Shown here piece by piece: positions 47,525 to 59,569 of a DNA stretch of 64,000 nt. Each line of letters opens with the position of its first letter. The first letter of the stretch is position 1. Below the pieces are notes generated by a model that saw only the letters and a program-made list of their open reading frames with translations, was not told the DNA's origin and did no database searches. This DNA is from Ustulina deusta (taxonomy: Eukaryota > Ascomycota > Sordariomycetes > Xylariales > Xylariaceae), in assembly GCA_023159155.1 (NCBI GenBank), contig JAJNNX010000015.1, positions 1-64,000 of the forward strand, in the 5' to 3' direction. A program made the translations under genes and the position numbers.

Positions 47525-50500
47525 GCCGCAGATATAATACTTGGGGCAAATTAGTTTTGGGGCCAAACAAGCAACACCGTGTTTACACCATTGTTGGAAA
47601 GGCCAGGGTTTTTTTCCTTTTCTTCTTTCGTTCTTTTTGGCCTACGTTTACCTAACGCTGGTCGGTTATATGTCAAGGGGTCATGTATCTTTGCTGTTGA
47701 ACAGCAAGGCTATTCTTGTCTTGGGTAGATTCATCCAGACAACACCGTAATGAATATTCTTTTCTCACTCCATGTCCATTGTGAACATCTGTAGATTGTC
47801 TAGCTCATCATATGTGGTGATACACCCCGCATAGCCTAGTTGTAATGGTATGTCTCAGATATCAACTATGGCGATAAAGTGCTTCTCTGAACAATATGGC
47901 CGAGACATGCCAGCCAACGGGGTATTAACTAGACTAGAAATTCGATTAGGTCTAGGCGGGTTTAGCCGAGTGCATTACCCGAGGGAACACTGAAAACCCC
48001 GAGTGGAGAGTAGGTCATGTATTTTTACAGTACATTAATATTGTAGTATTTTGACCACCCTAGAGGTATTGTGCCCCAGCCTCTATCTTCTAGGCTATCT
48101 AGCAGATGTTACGCCATGGCTCTGTGTGGTCAGCTGAGAATGTGAAAACAGGCACATCAGGACTGAGCGACGTGACAACTTCGTCCTAGAGTAGTAACAG
48201 GCCCTGAAAGCGTAGCACAACACGGCCACCACATACAAACAAGGTGGACGGCAGCTAGTAGTAATAGTAAGGGCCCTTACAGTTGGAATATCAACCTCAC
48301 TACCCCCACGGTACAGCGTTACCGCAGCAGTGGAACTGTAATATCAAGTGAGCCTAGCCAACATAGTAAAGCGATCGGCCAATGACACAATCATCTACTT
48401 CAGGAGCTTACCCTCCCCCCCTCCCCCTCTTGGGGGGTGTTACGCACGAAAAGCTCTGCAAATGATATCTCAGTTTCCTGGCCTATAGCAGCTTTCACAT
48501 GCCACGGGCGCTTGTGGATGTTTACAAAAGTATGGCTGCGAGCCGAGGTCTTCCGCATCGTCACTTCCGCATAAGCAAGCACAGCGGGGGTTACCAGCCT
48601 CCCCATGCAAAACATTAGAAGTACGAGCTTCCCAAGCGGAGCCTCGTAGAACCCGCTGCAACTGTTAGGTGACTGGTGCCTTGGCCCTGAAAATTTTTGG
48701 TTTACGGGGAGATGTATCTATAACCTTCGCCGAGGCTGTGAGGCAGTTACTATTGCCATGAGATAACGTATCATTGAACAACTCTATTCATGTTTACTTA
48801 AAACCTTAACGTGACGCGCCTCCTATTGCTTCCTGGGCGACAGCAAGTGACCTTAGGAGTAGCGGTGAGAGAGAGGGGGTCTAGAAAGATCCAACTGTTC
48901 GGGTCAACTATGAGAACAAATCATTTTGCTCGGATTTCGGACATCCCATGGTACACCCCTCCTGCCTCTCTTTTATCCACGTGGCCAAAACCTCAGCCCG
49001 GGGTCCTAAGCTCGAACCTGAGTGGTACCAAGTACTTATGTGGAAGCAAACAACACTGGGACGTGTCGCGTTCCAACGTACCAGCCGGCCGCCACGAGGA
49101 GTGGCTGGTCCACCTAGGTGAACCGGCCAACCTTGGTTTTGGCTGCTGCTATTAGTGTATTGGGTACATGACATCAACAAGTGTGTGGGCGGGAATTCGG
49201 ATTCTTTGGGGAGGAGGGGAGAATCAATATACTACCTATCCGAGAGGATTTTGAGTAGCGCTTGAAACTCTCGGGCTAGGGTATTTGTAGTACTTGACGT
49301 GTTGTCCAGACGTCTTGTGCGCCTAGTGATGTTCAAGATTCCAGCCTTTTTAATGCTGTGATGCATCAAGATTAATACCATTAATTCACATGCCATAATA
49401 TTCTGTTTCTTTAGCTGTCGTCGCACACGCAACTCTCCTAAAAGAGCTTATTCGGCATCGAGCTGGAGTTAAACAAGAGTCCGGGATTAATTCATGGACT
49501 AATTATCCTCGTTAAATAAACATGTACAAACAAATTCTGAAAAGAGGCGCCAGCGAGATTTGTTTTGGTGCTTTTACAAGTTCCTGTGTGTTGTGGTCTG
49601 AGGAGACGAACACTGCTTTGTGACCGGTAATTAGTAAGACTAATTCCGTGATTATGCCCTCATCACCGGGAGCATAACTGTAAATAGAACTATTCAAAGT
49701 GAGCTCTCGGCCAAGTTGTATGAGGAATACGAACAAGAGAGATTTGGCACTAAGGCTACCCGTGTGTCTAGCTGAAGGACATTCCTAAGCGTGAGCTAGA
49801 TTGTCGATGGAAAGAATGCATTTTCCGTGGTCACATTGCGTTTCATACTTGCCTCATGATCGAAAAAGGATAGCCTATTGTTCAAGATCGACGACTTGTT
49901 TGTTGTCTTTGGCGCGTATGCGACTTAGCCGTCAAATAGCACCCAGAGTGTGACGCACGGAGAAGCAGTAGGATACATTGACAAACATCAACAACCCAAT
50001 TTTGCTCCTTTTGCTAGCCGTAGCTATTTTCATTCCAATCCAGGCCCGGCAGACAAATCGAACGGGTATTATTAGCAAGGTTCTCCAGTAAAATGGAAAC
50101 TATGAGCTTCAGCTCACAAAAATAGAATATAATACTCACACGGCAAACCCAATAAACCGCTGCGATGCCTCCACAGTGACATACATGATTGTATTCGGGA
50201 ACCTCGGTCCCGGGGACGGAAAAGCTGGGTTTAATTCCCCAGAATATTACCAAGTTGATACCATGGTAAATACGTGCCACAATAATATGCTAGTTGGTGA
50301 CACTACATGCCACTGGAATAAACATTGATTTTCTGTTCCGAGGAGCGGAGATGAGGATTCGCACACGTGGTAGGCAGGTATTAGGTATTAGTCTAGGCTG
50401 TTGGGGATAACAGAGAAATGGGTTGGGATTGTGGGTATCTAGTGTTTATAGGGGTTTAATCACAGTTAATCGCTCTATTACTCTAAATATTCCAATCTTA

Positions 50501-51103
50501 GCCTTAAACCCCAATTTTGAGTGTACGGATTTTTATCTTAACAACTTAGCCTAGGTCGAATTGTAGTATCACTTTGTTTGTGGTGCCATCTCATCATGAT
50601 AAATCCAGGCGACAATAGAGACCAAGAAAAACCTCACTGCCAGTCGAGTTGCCGTGGGATGCGAAGTGACCTTTGAACGAAGGCCATTGCTATCCATACA
50701 TACAATTCTAATTTGAAAAAAACAAAGGAAATCGGTGGTGTTTACCACCCCTTTGCTAATTTGAGGATGCAACTAACGTTAGTACAATTGCAAAGATTAC
50801 ATCTATTCATCTTCCCTAACTTAATTTAACAATAGATGTTCACAGCATTGCGCCGAACTCATTTCTCATTCTACTATTGATATAAGTCTAATAAGGTTCG
50901 CGAATGTAGATTTAAAATCTGTTTGTAGCGAGCTTTAGTCACCAGAGCAGGCGCCAAGCTTTGAACACAGCCCAGTATGACATCAGCTTCCTCCCCGAAT
51001 CCTCCGGACTCCACTCATCTTCATCGTCAGTGACATTTACCTGCATCGAGCTATTCTAGTTTCAATGATTTTGCGATAAGTCGGGACATTCTATGCAGTA
51101 GGT
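47525..51103. other. 3.6-kb gene-poor stretch
   Basis: No supported gene on either strand. Overlapping ORFs at 48400-49180 and 49512-50772 have no domain, signal peptide or splice pattern. The right end is the upstream region of the LRR-like gene. Confidence 0.5.
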
Positions 51104-53602
51104 ATGGACATCCTCCCGTCGTATAGTGAGGCAACGTCTCGGCTCGATTGGCTGTCGCTCGTTGCACCCTTTATCCCCGCATCTAGCTGGACGTCCTCCT
51201 GTCTTGTGGATGGTCGGTTCTACAACTGCTTCGCGCCTCGCTTATGGCAAGATCCATTGACGGTTATCCGGCATCTTGGCCTGCATCCAAATGATGGTGA
51301 GTCTTTCTACTAGAACGTATTCCGCCGATTTATGTTGATTCACGAAGATGGCCTCGCATACCTTCATTTGGTATTCGTGCAAGGTGTAGTGTGCATAATA
51401 CTTTCACTTGGACAAAATATGGGCAGATCGGAACCCTTTGGCTAACAGTTGATAGATCTTGCTTGGTATAGACGCTTCATACACAAATATGCCTGGTCTG
51501 CGCGGCTCCAGACACGCTGCATGGTAAAATCCTTAGATTTTCGAGCCTTCGCCTTGAGAGCCTCTGGGCTCTATTCAACGGATGCGAGCGAGCGAGCGAT
51601 TTCTGAAAGCTTTAAGACACTGCCCAAAATCTTCCCGAGGCTGATGTGTCTTATGGTCGATGGGCACCCAGAGCTTGACCCAAGTTCCCTGGCCACAGTT
51701 GGAGTCACTACTTCTCACTCTCTTGAGCTTTTGGATCTTGCTCGTTGCCGTCAAGAACTTACCCCAAAGCTGTTTTGTCCGCAAGTATTTCGCGGTTTAG
51801 TTTATCTCGACGTTTCGCACGTTCCTGGGTCGCTTATGAGCGCTATTCAGTCCTCTCTCAACCCTACCCATCTTCCCGAGCTTCGTGTTTTGAAGGCTCA
51901 AGGGCGTGAAGTAGATGATACCACCGCGCAAGTGCTATTTCAAACGTTCCGATTCCAGCTTTGGAGTATTGACCTCAGTGATAACAAACTCACCGATAAT
52001 GCCATCGATACTTTGTTGGCTTGTTGTTTTTCTTCGCTATCCTTCCGCAATGACGCCCATTTCGAGGTCGAGGGAAAAGTAGTAGTGCCCAAGCATTTAG
52101 GCAGTCATCAATACGGACTTTTCGAGTTTGTCCAGGAATCATCACATAGTGCTTCATTCACGCATCCTGAGCGACACCTCGCCGATTCCCCTGTGTACTC
52201 TTATGGAGCAGACCAGACGGAGCTGCAGGAGTGGCAAACTGTTCGCTCTAATGGTATCAGTCCACTGAGACGTGACGACGCTAGCGCGGTGAAGGAAATG
52301 CTACTGCAAAATGCATTGTCTGGAACGAGCGAAACACCAAGACATTTGGTACACAACCTGCACCCTCCCAGGAGAGGTATTACGCACCTATACCTTAACC
52401 GCAATAGCTTCACTGCGAACGGTGTACGAAGGCTCCTCCAATTTTCATCGGGAATGTTGGAGCACTTCGAATGCGACCATTTTCTGCATGCAACCCCTAT
52501 ATCGTCCCCATACAAAAGCCGGCAACGATTGCGTGTCGGGGGAATTTTTGGACTGTCCCATCTGCTCCGCCCTGCGTTTTCCTCGAACCTTCGATCGCTA
52601 CGTGTACACCACTCACTTGTAACGCAAGTACCAACCATCATCGCAGATGATATCCCTTTGGCAACAGCTCTGAAGCTTTCGGAGATGGTGTTCTTCAAGA
52701 ACGTGAACAGAGTCTATCCTCAACGTTTTGTGCCGGATATGAACCCGCGTATCGCCTCTCTCACACTGACTACTATCCCGACACGTTCTGTCGGACGTGT
52801 CATTGAACAATTGATTTCATTCTTAGATCTTGTCTCTCTACAACAGGAAGCCATAAGACGAACTAGATCGGGCATGAATGATCGTCATACAATGGTGCTA
52901 AGTGGTCTTCGCCATATCCGACTCGAACTAGATCCCGACTTCTCTGACGATCTATTTCATTCGTCTACCAGCCACGATATTGACTATGACAAGCTTCTCG
53001 ATCCCGGGGATACTGATTTTAGTAACGACACCTTCAGTTTCTTCGAAGATGCCCGGCGGGATGTGTCGAACCAGCTCAATGTGGAGCAAGGGTTGGGTAA
53101 GGAAGTACGCGACGCGATCCCCGAACAGTACTCTGACTGGACGTCTGGTCGATTGAAGTCACCGCCGTACTCAGACACCGAATCTCAATTCATCAATCAC
53201 TATCAAGAGGTAGCTGGGTCTTGGACGGGCAATGTTTATTCAATGCCTGTGTGGATTGGCCCTGGTACGATCGGGCCCCATGCTGCTGTTAATGAGTACA
53301 TGTGGAATCTTCAAGATCCAAATTTGAGGACCGATATAGGGCCAGCGACGCCGAGTCATGTAGCCGCTGGAGTTCCAGAGTTGACTTATATATTCTACGC
53401 TGCCTGGGATGCTATGATTTTCCCCAAGCACCTCGCGGCTGCCGCGAAGAATTGCAACGCCAAGCCCCTTCGGGATGTAGCAGCGGCAATTAAAGACTAT
53501 CGTGCAAGAACAAGAGGGACACCTCATCACTGGGATGGAAATATGGAGTTAGTTCGCTCGAATCGGTCATCGAGATATCAGGCCTCAGAATGCTGGCGCT
53601 GA
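51104..53602 (+). CDS. F-box/LRR-like protein, 2 exons, 779 aa
   Basis: Exons 51104-51296 and 51456-53602; the 159-nt intron has a GTGAGT donor and a GCTAAC branch site close to the acceptor. The first exon reads like a divergent F-box (LDWLSLVAPFIPASSWTSSC, then RFYNCFAPRLWQDPL), which would contact Skp1 of an SCF ubiquitin ligase. The rest holds irregular leucine-rich stretches (PRLMCLMVDGHPELDPSSL, LELLDLARC, LVYLDVSHV, LWSIDLSDNKLTDNAIDTLL, ITHLYLNRNSFTANGVRRLL), as in substrate-recognition solenoids. The C-terminal 150 residues are acidic then Trp/Tyr-rich (MPVWIGPGTIGPHA) and unlike LRRs. Similar large LRR proteins occur in Sordariomycetes; no substrate is known. Function as an SCF adaptor is inference from the N-terminus. 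Confidence 0.75.
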
Positions 53603-53726
53603 ATAGATGTGTCTTTGTTCGAGGATAAACTTAGATACTGTCTTTCCAATATTTACAATAGGTCTTTATTGTCCACCCTGCGCAGCTCGGAATGATCAGA
53701 CCGCTCGAACTTCCTATTGTCGGTGA

Positions 53727-54707
53727 CTAATTCACAGAGATTGAGTAACCCGTGGTGGTCAAAACTGCGTTCGAACCGACAAAGGGCTCGCTTCCTGCAC
53801 CCAAGCTAGTTACGTATTGTGATGTAGACATGCCATTGTTGGTAGTGAGGTAGCTGAGGAAGGACTTGAGGTCACCGCTGAAATTGGTCACCTGGGATGA
53901 GGCAACGAAGCTGAAAACGTGCATGGCACCGTTATAGCCTTCGTATAGCTTCCAAGACACTCCGGCAATAGTTGGAGTCGCGACAGGACTGCCGGTTGAC
54001 GAAATAGGACCCGCACCACCGAGAGCAGCCAGCCAGACCATTACTTCGTATTCCGATGATCCGCTTGCAGACGAGGATGTGAACAAGTCGTAGGCTACAT
54101 TTGCGACTATGTTGGACCCGGTATAGCTATTAGACAAGTCAATTAGTACAGTTTCTGATTTGGTTGACGGGACCTTTCAGTTTGGAGATAGGCAAACGAT
54201 GTGTCATGACTTACGAATACGCCCAAGTTGTCGGGATAGTCGAGATGGCAGATATCTTTTTCGCCGTAGTTTGTATGACGGCGTTTGCATACGATTTGAC
54301 GCTGGATTCGCCACCGGACCACGACCACGAGGTTGACCAGGCCACGCTACTGCCCGAGAGCCCGTTTACCGTTGTGCACTGGCTGCCCGTCCCGGAAGAT
54401 GAGCCCCAGAGGTTGTTATATACGACTGCAGCGCTTAGAATTAGTTCATCGCCATTTTGAACGTCGATGTGCAAGTATTTCGGAAGCGCGGTAAGCTTTT
54501 AAGACTTAATCCTGGCTTAAGAAGGAGCCATTATCTTGAAGTTGCCACAATGAGAAACAAGTGATTCCGAGATTACTCACTGTACGAGCCCGTCTGCACC
54601 GAATCCCATTGCCCACAGAATGTCGTCGCTCTCTTGTCGACGGTGGGTGTTGGCGTAGCGAGAGCCAAGCCCGCTAGAGCTGCCGAAGCTAGGGTGAAAG
54701 ATTTCAT
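53727..54707 (-). CDS. Secreted GH12 endoglucanase/xyloglucanase, 3 exons, 245 aa
   Basis: Exons on minus 54707-54581, 54425-54215 and 54126-53727; introns 155 and 88 nt. Signal peptide MKSFTLASAALAGLALATPT with a dibasic DKR site (residues 24-26) suggesting Kex2 processing. Then comes the GH12 jelly-roll: Cys31 and Cys59 (the usual disulfide pair), IVYNNLWG, WSWSGG, nucleophile Glu140 in YEVMVWLAALGG and acid/base Glu226 in GAGSEPFVG. Length is typical. It hydrolyses beta-1,4-glucan or xyloglucan outside the cell with retention of configuration; the substrate cannot be settled from sequence. Ends ISVN with no cellulose-binding module. It is convergent with the LRR-like gene, with only about 120 bp between stop codons. 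Confidence 0.95.
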
Positions 54708-55841
54708 GACGATGGCGAAATTCTGCTTAGACTAACCGAAGTAACAGGGCGTCAAATGGATAGAAGTCTGTGGTCGAAATCATCATGACGACCTGCGCGC
54801 GGAAACTTGCAAGGCTTTTTAATGCCATCATCGTCTCTCAGTGTCGTCCACCGGATGAAATTTCTCCATGGCTGTTTTCCGATTTGGATTTCTACAGAGG
54901 CTGTACGGATGCAATACCTAGTCTGTTACGGCTATCACAGCATTGGCATCCTGTATAGGTATAGCCTCCTCGTTCTATTCCCATTTACAGCGCGGAGCGC
55001 CGGGCGACGAAACGGATATTTGTATAAGTGTACTATACACGGGGATATTTCTGTTTCATAGAGAGACTGCTATTCCCCAGATCGCTGGTCTCTGCGGGGA
55101 GCAGATCCATTGACGGACTCCCTCCAGCGGAGATTGGTGGAATCCCGGGAGTTTCAATTTACCTCCAACAATTCGGAATGACCATTTCCCGGGCACCTGG
55201 GTTTCTCTTAGTAATAAGGTATGCTTCCATTTCCATTCGCTACAAGAGGAAGGCCAATAGCGGCAGTTGTTGGCTGAGAGAAGAATATCTACACTACAGC
55301 AATAATCAGCCGTACAGCACAACACTGACTGTTTGGCACGTAATCAGGTGATCGCGAGTCTATTTATAATGCCCGTCTTCTCCAGTGCACGACCGGTCCA
55401 AATTCCGATATTTTTACTGCCGCTTCCGTCTTTGAATACCCGCCAGCGTCGGACCGGTCGAGTGCTCGCGGAGGATCGGGGGCTGGGATCCGGGAGACAT
55501 TAACAAGTAGTAACACTAGATATAGCGCCTAGTAGAATATTTTGCATGTATACTACCTACTATAGTCGCCACGAATCTGTAGTGGATTTATTCATAAAAA
55601 AGGATGCAACCTGGAGTGCACTCTGTGTCTCTGAAAACCCCTGTAGCGCTAGCCTAATACGCCATGAAGCCTCGGCTGTTTGGAGAAACTGTCTCTCCAC
55701 CTCCCATGCTAAGCCGAATTGCCAGTACGACGGTGAAAATGAGCTATCTAGCTAATCGCAAAGCGATCTTGAGGGGACACCCCCTGGAACGGGCATTTAT
55801 CGGGGCTTCTGATATCTATTGTTTTGCTATCGGTTGTCGAA
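54708..55841. other. GH12 and SDR upstream regions, no gene seen
   Basis: The two genes diverge from here. Short overlapping ORFs show no family features. Confidence 0.5.
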
Positions 55842-56927
55842 ATGTCGGATGTCGCGAAACAGAGAATCGCTGCGCTCGGCAGCCAGCTATCACCGCAGAG
55901 CGTCAGCTCAGGGGGCTTTGAGGGAATACCCGCGATTAAGAAGGTCGCCGGCAAGCCCAATGGGCCTCGTGTACCGGGGAAGGTTGTCATAATCACAGGT
56001 ACAGCAGCTCTATTGGATTCTATGAGGTATATTCTGTTGGGTTATACAGGCTGCGGTAGGACTAACAAGTACACGATCTTCAGGCGCCAACTCCATCACC
56101 GGGATAGGTCGAGCGACTGCGCATCTGTTCGCAGAGGCCGGTGCGCAGGCCGTCTACATCTGCGACTATGACAGTAAGAATCTCGAAACCCACAAGCGCG
56201 AAATCTCGTCATTGTGCCCTACCGTTGACGTACACGTCCGACAATTCGACGCCGCGGACGAGAAGGCGGTGAAGGCCGTGGTCGACCACGCAATAGAAAA
56301 CTACGGCAGGTTGGATGTATTCTTTGCCAATGCTGGCATAATCGGACCCATGGCGGCGTTCACGGATATCAGCAAGGAGGACTTTATGAAAGTGATAGAT
56401 ACCAACACCGCTAGGTTCGTTGCCCCATGCACCATCCATTACCCATGGATCCTTCTGATATGCGTGCTAGTGTGTTCCTGGCCGCTAAATATGCAGCACC
56501 CGCTATGATGAAAACCTCTTCGGAGAAAGCATCGGCTTCTGGGAGTATTATCGGGACGGCGTCCGTGGCTGGATTAAGGTCAAATGCTGGCACGACCCCA
56601 TACTCTGCCTCCAAGGCCGCCGTCGTGTCACTTGCACAGTCGATATCGTACCAGCTTTCTGGCACAGGTATTCGCATCAACGCCGTCTGCCCTGGCCTAA
56701 TTGAGACTGGAATGACAGCTCCAACTTTCGACTCTGCCCGAGCTAGAGGCACGGAGAAGAAGCTTGGGCAGCTAAATCCTCTGAAGAGGGCAGGGATAGC
56801 TGACGAAGTGGCACGGGTTGTCTTGTTTCTAGGAAGCGATGAAGCAAGCTACGTCAACGGTCAAGCGTGGGCTGTCGATGGTGGACTTAGTGCCGGGTTA
56901 CCATATGTCATTGGGAAGATGGCCTAA
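55842..56927 (+). CDS. Short-chain dehydrogenase/reductase, 3 exons, 314 aa
   Basis: Exons 55842-55998, 56084-56414 and 56471-56927; introns 85 and 56 nt, and frames close. Classical SDR fold: NAD(P)-binding [11 protein letters not shown] (residues 52-62), FFANAG in the middle, catalytic Ser194 in GTASVAG, Tyr207 and Lys211 in YSASK, then [12 protein letters not shown] and a closing [11 protein letters not shown]. An extra about 45-residue N-terminal extension precedes the Rossmann core ([12 protein letters not shown]), longer than usual. Asp after the second strand (CDYDSKN) suggests NAD(H) preference. Substrate unknown. The two introns splice exactly into family blocks (ITG/ANS and [12 protein letters not shown]). 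It lies between two secreted enzymes, but co-function is not demonstrated. Confidence 0.93.
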
Positions 56928-58098
56928 TCGAAACGTCTTGGCAACTCGGGGCTGGCATGTTAGGTATCTGAAAAGGAAGAAAAAAGAAGGACCATACCTA
57001 CTGACACCTGCCGAAAATGACTAGTTATGCCAACTGGCTCTTTTGACTCCTTGCTGCTTTCTATGCTAGATAGGGCATCCTCCTCATCTTGCACAGGAGA
57101 AGCTGTGGCAGAATGATGACATATTCCTAGTCGCTCGCTGACTGGCTCGCCTTTTTTCACAGCCGAGGGTCTTGATCAGATGCCAGAACAGGGGACCTCT
57201 ATTAGTCTAACGGCATCGTGGAGAGACTCCATAGCCCGAAGCCTACAATTTGCATTTCAGTTACTACATTCGATCTACCGCGTATCCTGGCTGGTGATGT
57301 GCTGTCACTGTCAACTTACGTGAGAAATCACATCAGTCGCCTTGTAAGGATCTCCAGTCCTGGCAAAATGTTGCTGAAGATTCCTCGCGTCTATCGCGTA
57401 GAGCAGCAAAACCAATGAGCATAGTAATGCCATACCTATGTAGGTAGTATAATCAGCACGAGCAGGGTTAACATGTCGTATAGTCTGGTCGTTATAGCGT
57501 TCGAACCCTCGTGGTTTATTTGAGGCTTGGCAAGTTTGAAGTATGAACTTGCAGAGAGCCGCGTAAGCTCATGGATCCCACCCACATCCCGACGTTAAAT
57601 ACTACGTCGGATGCCGCTGCACCTTCCTCAAGACGGACAAGTTGGACTTGGCAGGGCAGTGATGTTTAATCCGGTGTCATTGATTGGCCGGTTCATATTG
57701 ATACGACTAACCCTCCAGTCGAGTTGATCGACGTAGATCCTCTTGGCTTCAATCTTCTCTAAGAACAGACCCCGCGTTGACGGCTCACCTTCCTCAACCA
57801 CCTACCTACCCCCGAGAGAATCCAGTACGAGAGGCAGCATGATAGATTGGGCGGTTGGGCGGTTATTTCGGCGTGACATTAGTAAAGAAGTTGGAGTAAA
57901 CGGCAACTCACGGGCGTGCTCCGACTTGAGGAATATGTCGTGCAAGGAGGATCCTGTTCCGTGTCAGAGCAGAAGAGCTTGGGATATAAAAGGAGAGGAT
58001 GTTACTTCAATCTCATGAGAGCTATCTCGATCGACATCCCATCACCTGGGCCTTACATTCTCCGAGATATTAGCTACCCATTTGGGTATCCAACCATC
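56928..58098. other. upstream region of the dioxygenase gene
   Basis: No supported gene. TATAAA at 57985-57990 is 114 bases before the dioxygenase ATG. An upstream in-frame ATG (57916) would extend the protein ahead of the signal peptide and was rejected. Confidence 0.55.
57985..57990 (+). promoter_or_regulatory. TATA box of the intradiol dioxygenase gene
   Basis: GGGATATAAAAGGAGAGG context, a consensus TATA element at a distance (about 114 bases from the ATG) normal for filamentous fungi. Confidence 0.6.
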
Positions 58099-59569
58099 AT
58101 GGTCAATGTACGCAACTTAGCCGCCTCTTTGGCGTTTACATCCTTCCTTGGGACGGTGACAGCCCATCCAGGCGACAGTCCAGAGCAAGTCCGACGTGAG
58201 ATTGCGGCTCACAAGTCGGCTCAAACCCTTGGCCGTCGTGCCATCGGCGCCTGCGCCTCTTCTCCCAACACTGCAGCTCTGAAAGCTCGCTCTGCAGCCC
58301 GCCGTGCTGCTGCGGCCGAGGCCCTTCGCCAGAAGCGTGGCCTCGCTGAGAGTGAGCGATCCTCATACCTAAGAACGCAATTATGAGTTAACACAATAGT
58401 AGAGCCTCTAAAGTCCAAGCGTGACCAAACGGGCTTCCAGAAGTGGTCTGCTGTCAGCCATGACTCCTCGGCTCTTGACTACGACCTTGACACATCCCTG
58501 GATACCATCTTTACTTCGAACTCCACTTGTACCCTCGTTCCCGAAGTCACCATCGGCCCCTACTGGGTTGGTGGCGAGCTGATCAGGGTGAGTTCTCACC
58601 ACTTGGAGTACAAAAATAGGACAAGCTAACGTACAACACTACAGGCCGATATCACTGATGGCCAGAGCGGTGTACCCCTGCATCTTGACCTCCAGTTTAT
58701 CGACCTCAACACCTGTGCGCCTATTCCCGCAGATACTCTTATTGACATCGTAGGTCTTCTCCAGAATTAGAATCACATAGTCAGCACCTTAAGCGGGGGC
58801 AGCCTTTCAAAACTCGTGGAAGACTTTTATCCCTCAGAGCACTGAAGAGAACCATTTTACTGACACAATCTACTACAGTGGGCTTGCAACTCTACGGGTG
58901 TATACTCTGGCGTCTCCTCGCAGGGCCAGGGCGGTCTAAACACGACTCACGGCCGTGGCATCCAGATCACGGACGAAGATGGAGTTGTTCAGTTCGACAC
59001 CATCTTCCCAGGTCACTACACCGGGCGCACACCGCACATTCACGTAATGACAACTTACAACGCCACTCTCTTCCCGAACAGCACGTACTTGTCTACTAGT
59101 GGAACACCATCACACATCGGCCAGTTCTTCTTCGACCAAGCCCTCATCCTGGAGACCAAGGCAATCGAACCCTACGCCTCCAACCAGCAGTCGCTGACCC
59201 TCAACACGGCCGATGGAATCGGCATCAGCGAGGCCACCGTCGACTACGACCCCTTCGTCGATTACGTGCGTCTCGGTGACGACCTGAACGACGGTCTCCT
59301 CGGGTGGATCACGGTTTTCGTCGACACCACTGCCAACCAGTCCAGCAATCGCCAGGTCAGTACCCGACAGAGCCCCCAAACCCCTTAACGTTGTTATTGC
59401 CAGGAGCAATTACTGACTGTATATTCCTTAACAGGAGGCTGCCCACTACTACGAGGGCGGCGGTGTCTCCTCCGGCAACGGCGGTGGCGGTGGCGGTGGC
59501 CCCGGCGGCCCGGGCGGTCCTGGAGGTAACGGTAGCTTCCCGGGTGGTCCCGGCGGCCCTCCGTCCTAG
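58099..59569 (+). CDS. Secreted intradiol ring-cleavage dioxygenase, 5 exons, 384 aa
   Basis: Exons 58099-58351, 58403-58587, 58645-58749, 58879-59355 and 59435-59569; introns 51, 57, 129 and 79 nt. The signal peptide MVNVRNLAASLAFTSFLGTV ends at TAHPGD. A propeptide-like Ala/Arg-rich helix with dibasic KR follows. The dioxygenase domain has the Fe(III) ligands in family context: Tyr138 in IGPYWVGGELIR, Tyr228 in PGHYTGRTPHIHV, and His234 and His236 in the same block. GVPLHLDLQFIDLNTCAPIP and VYSGVSSQG are typical of the extracellular fungal branch. The end is a Gly/Pro/Asn low-complexity tail (residues about 355-384). It opens catechol-type rings with O2 outside the cell, as in lignin or plant phenolic breakdown. 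Confidence 0.94.

Noticed and set aside
48400..49180. Overlapping 60-115-aa ORFs on both strands
   Set aside because: No coding signal beyond openness; frames conflict.
57480..57520. GTTCGAACCC resembling a tRNA T-arm
   Set aside because: No D arm, anticodon stem or acceptor stem at the right distances.
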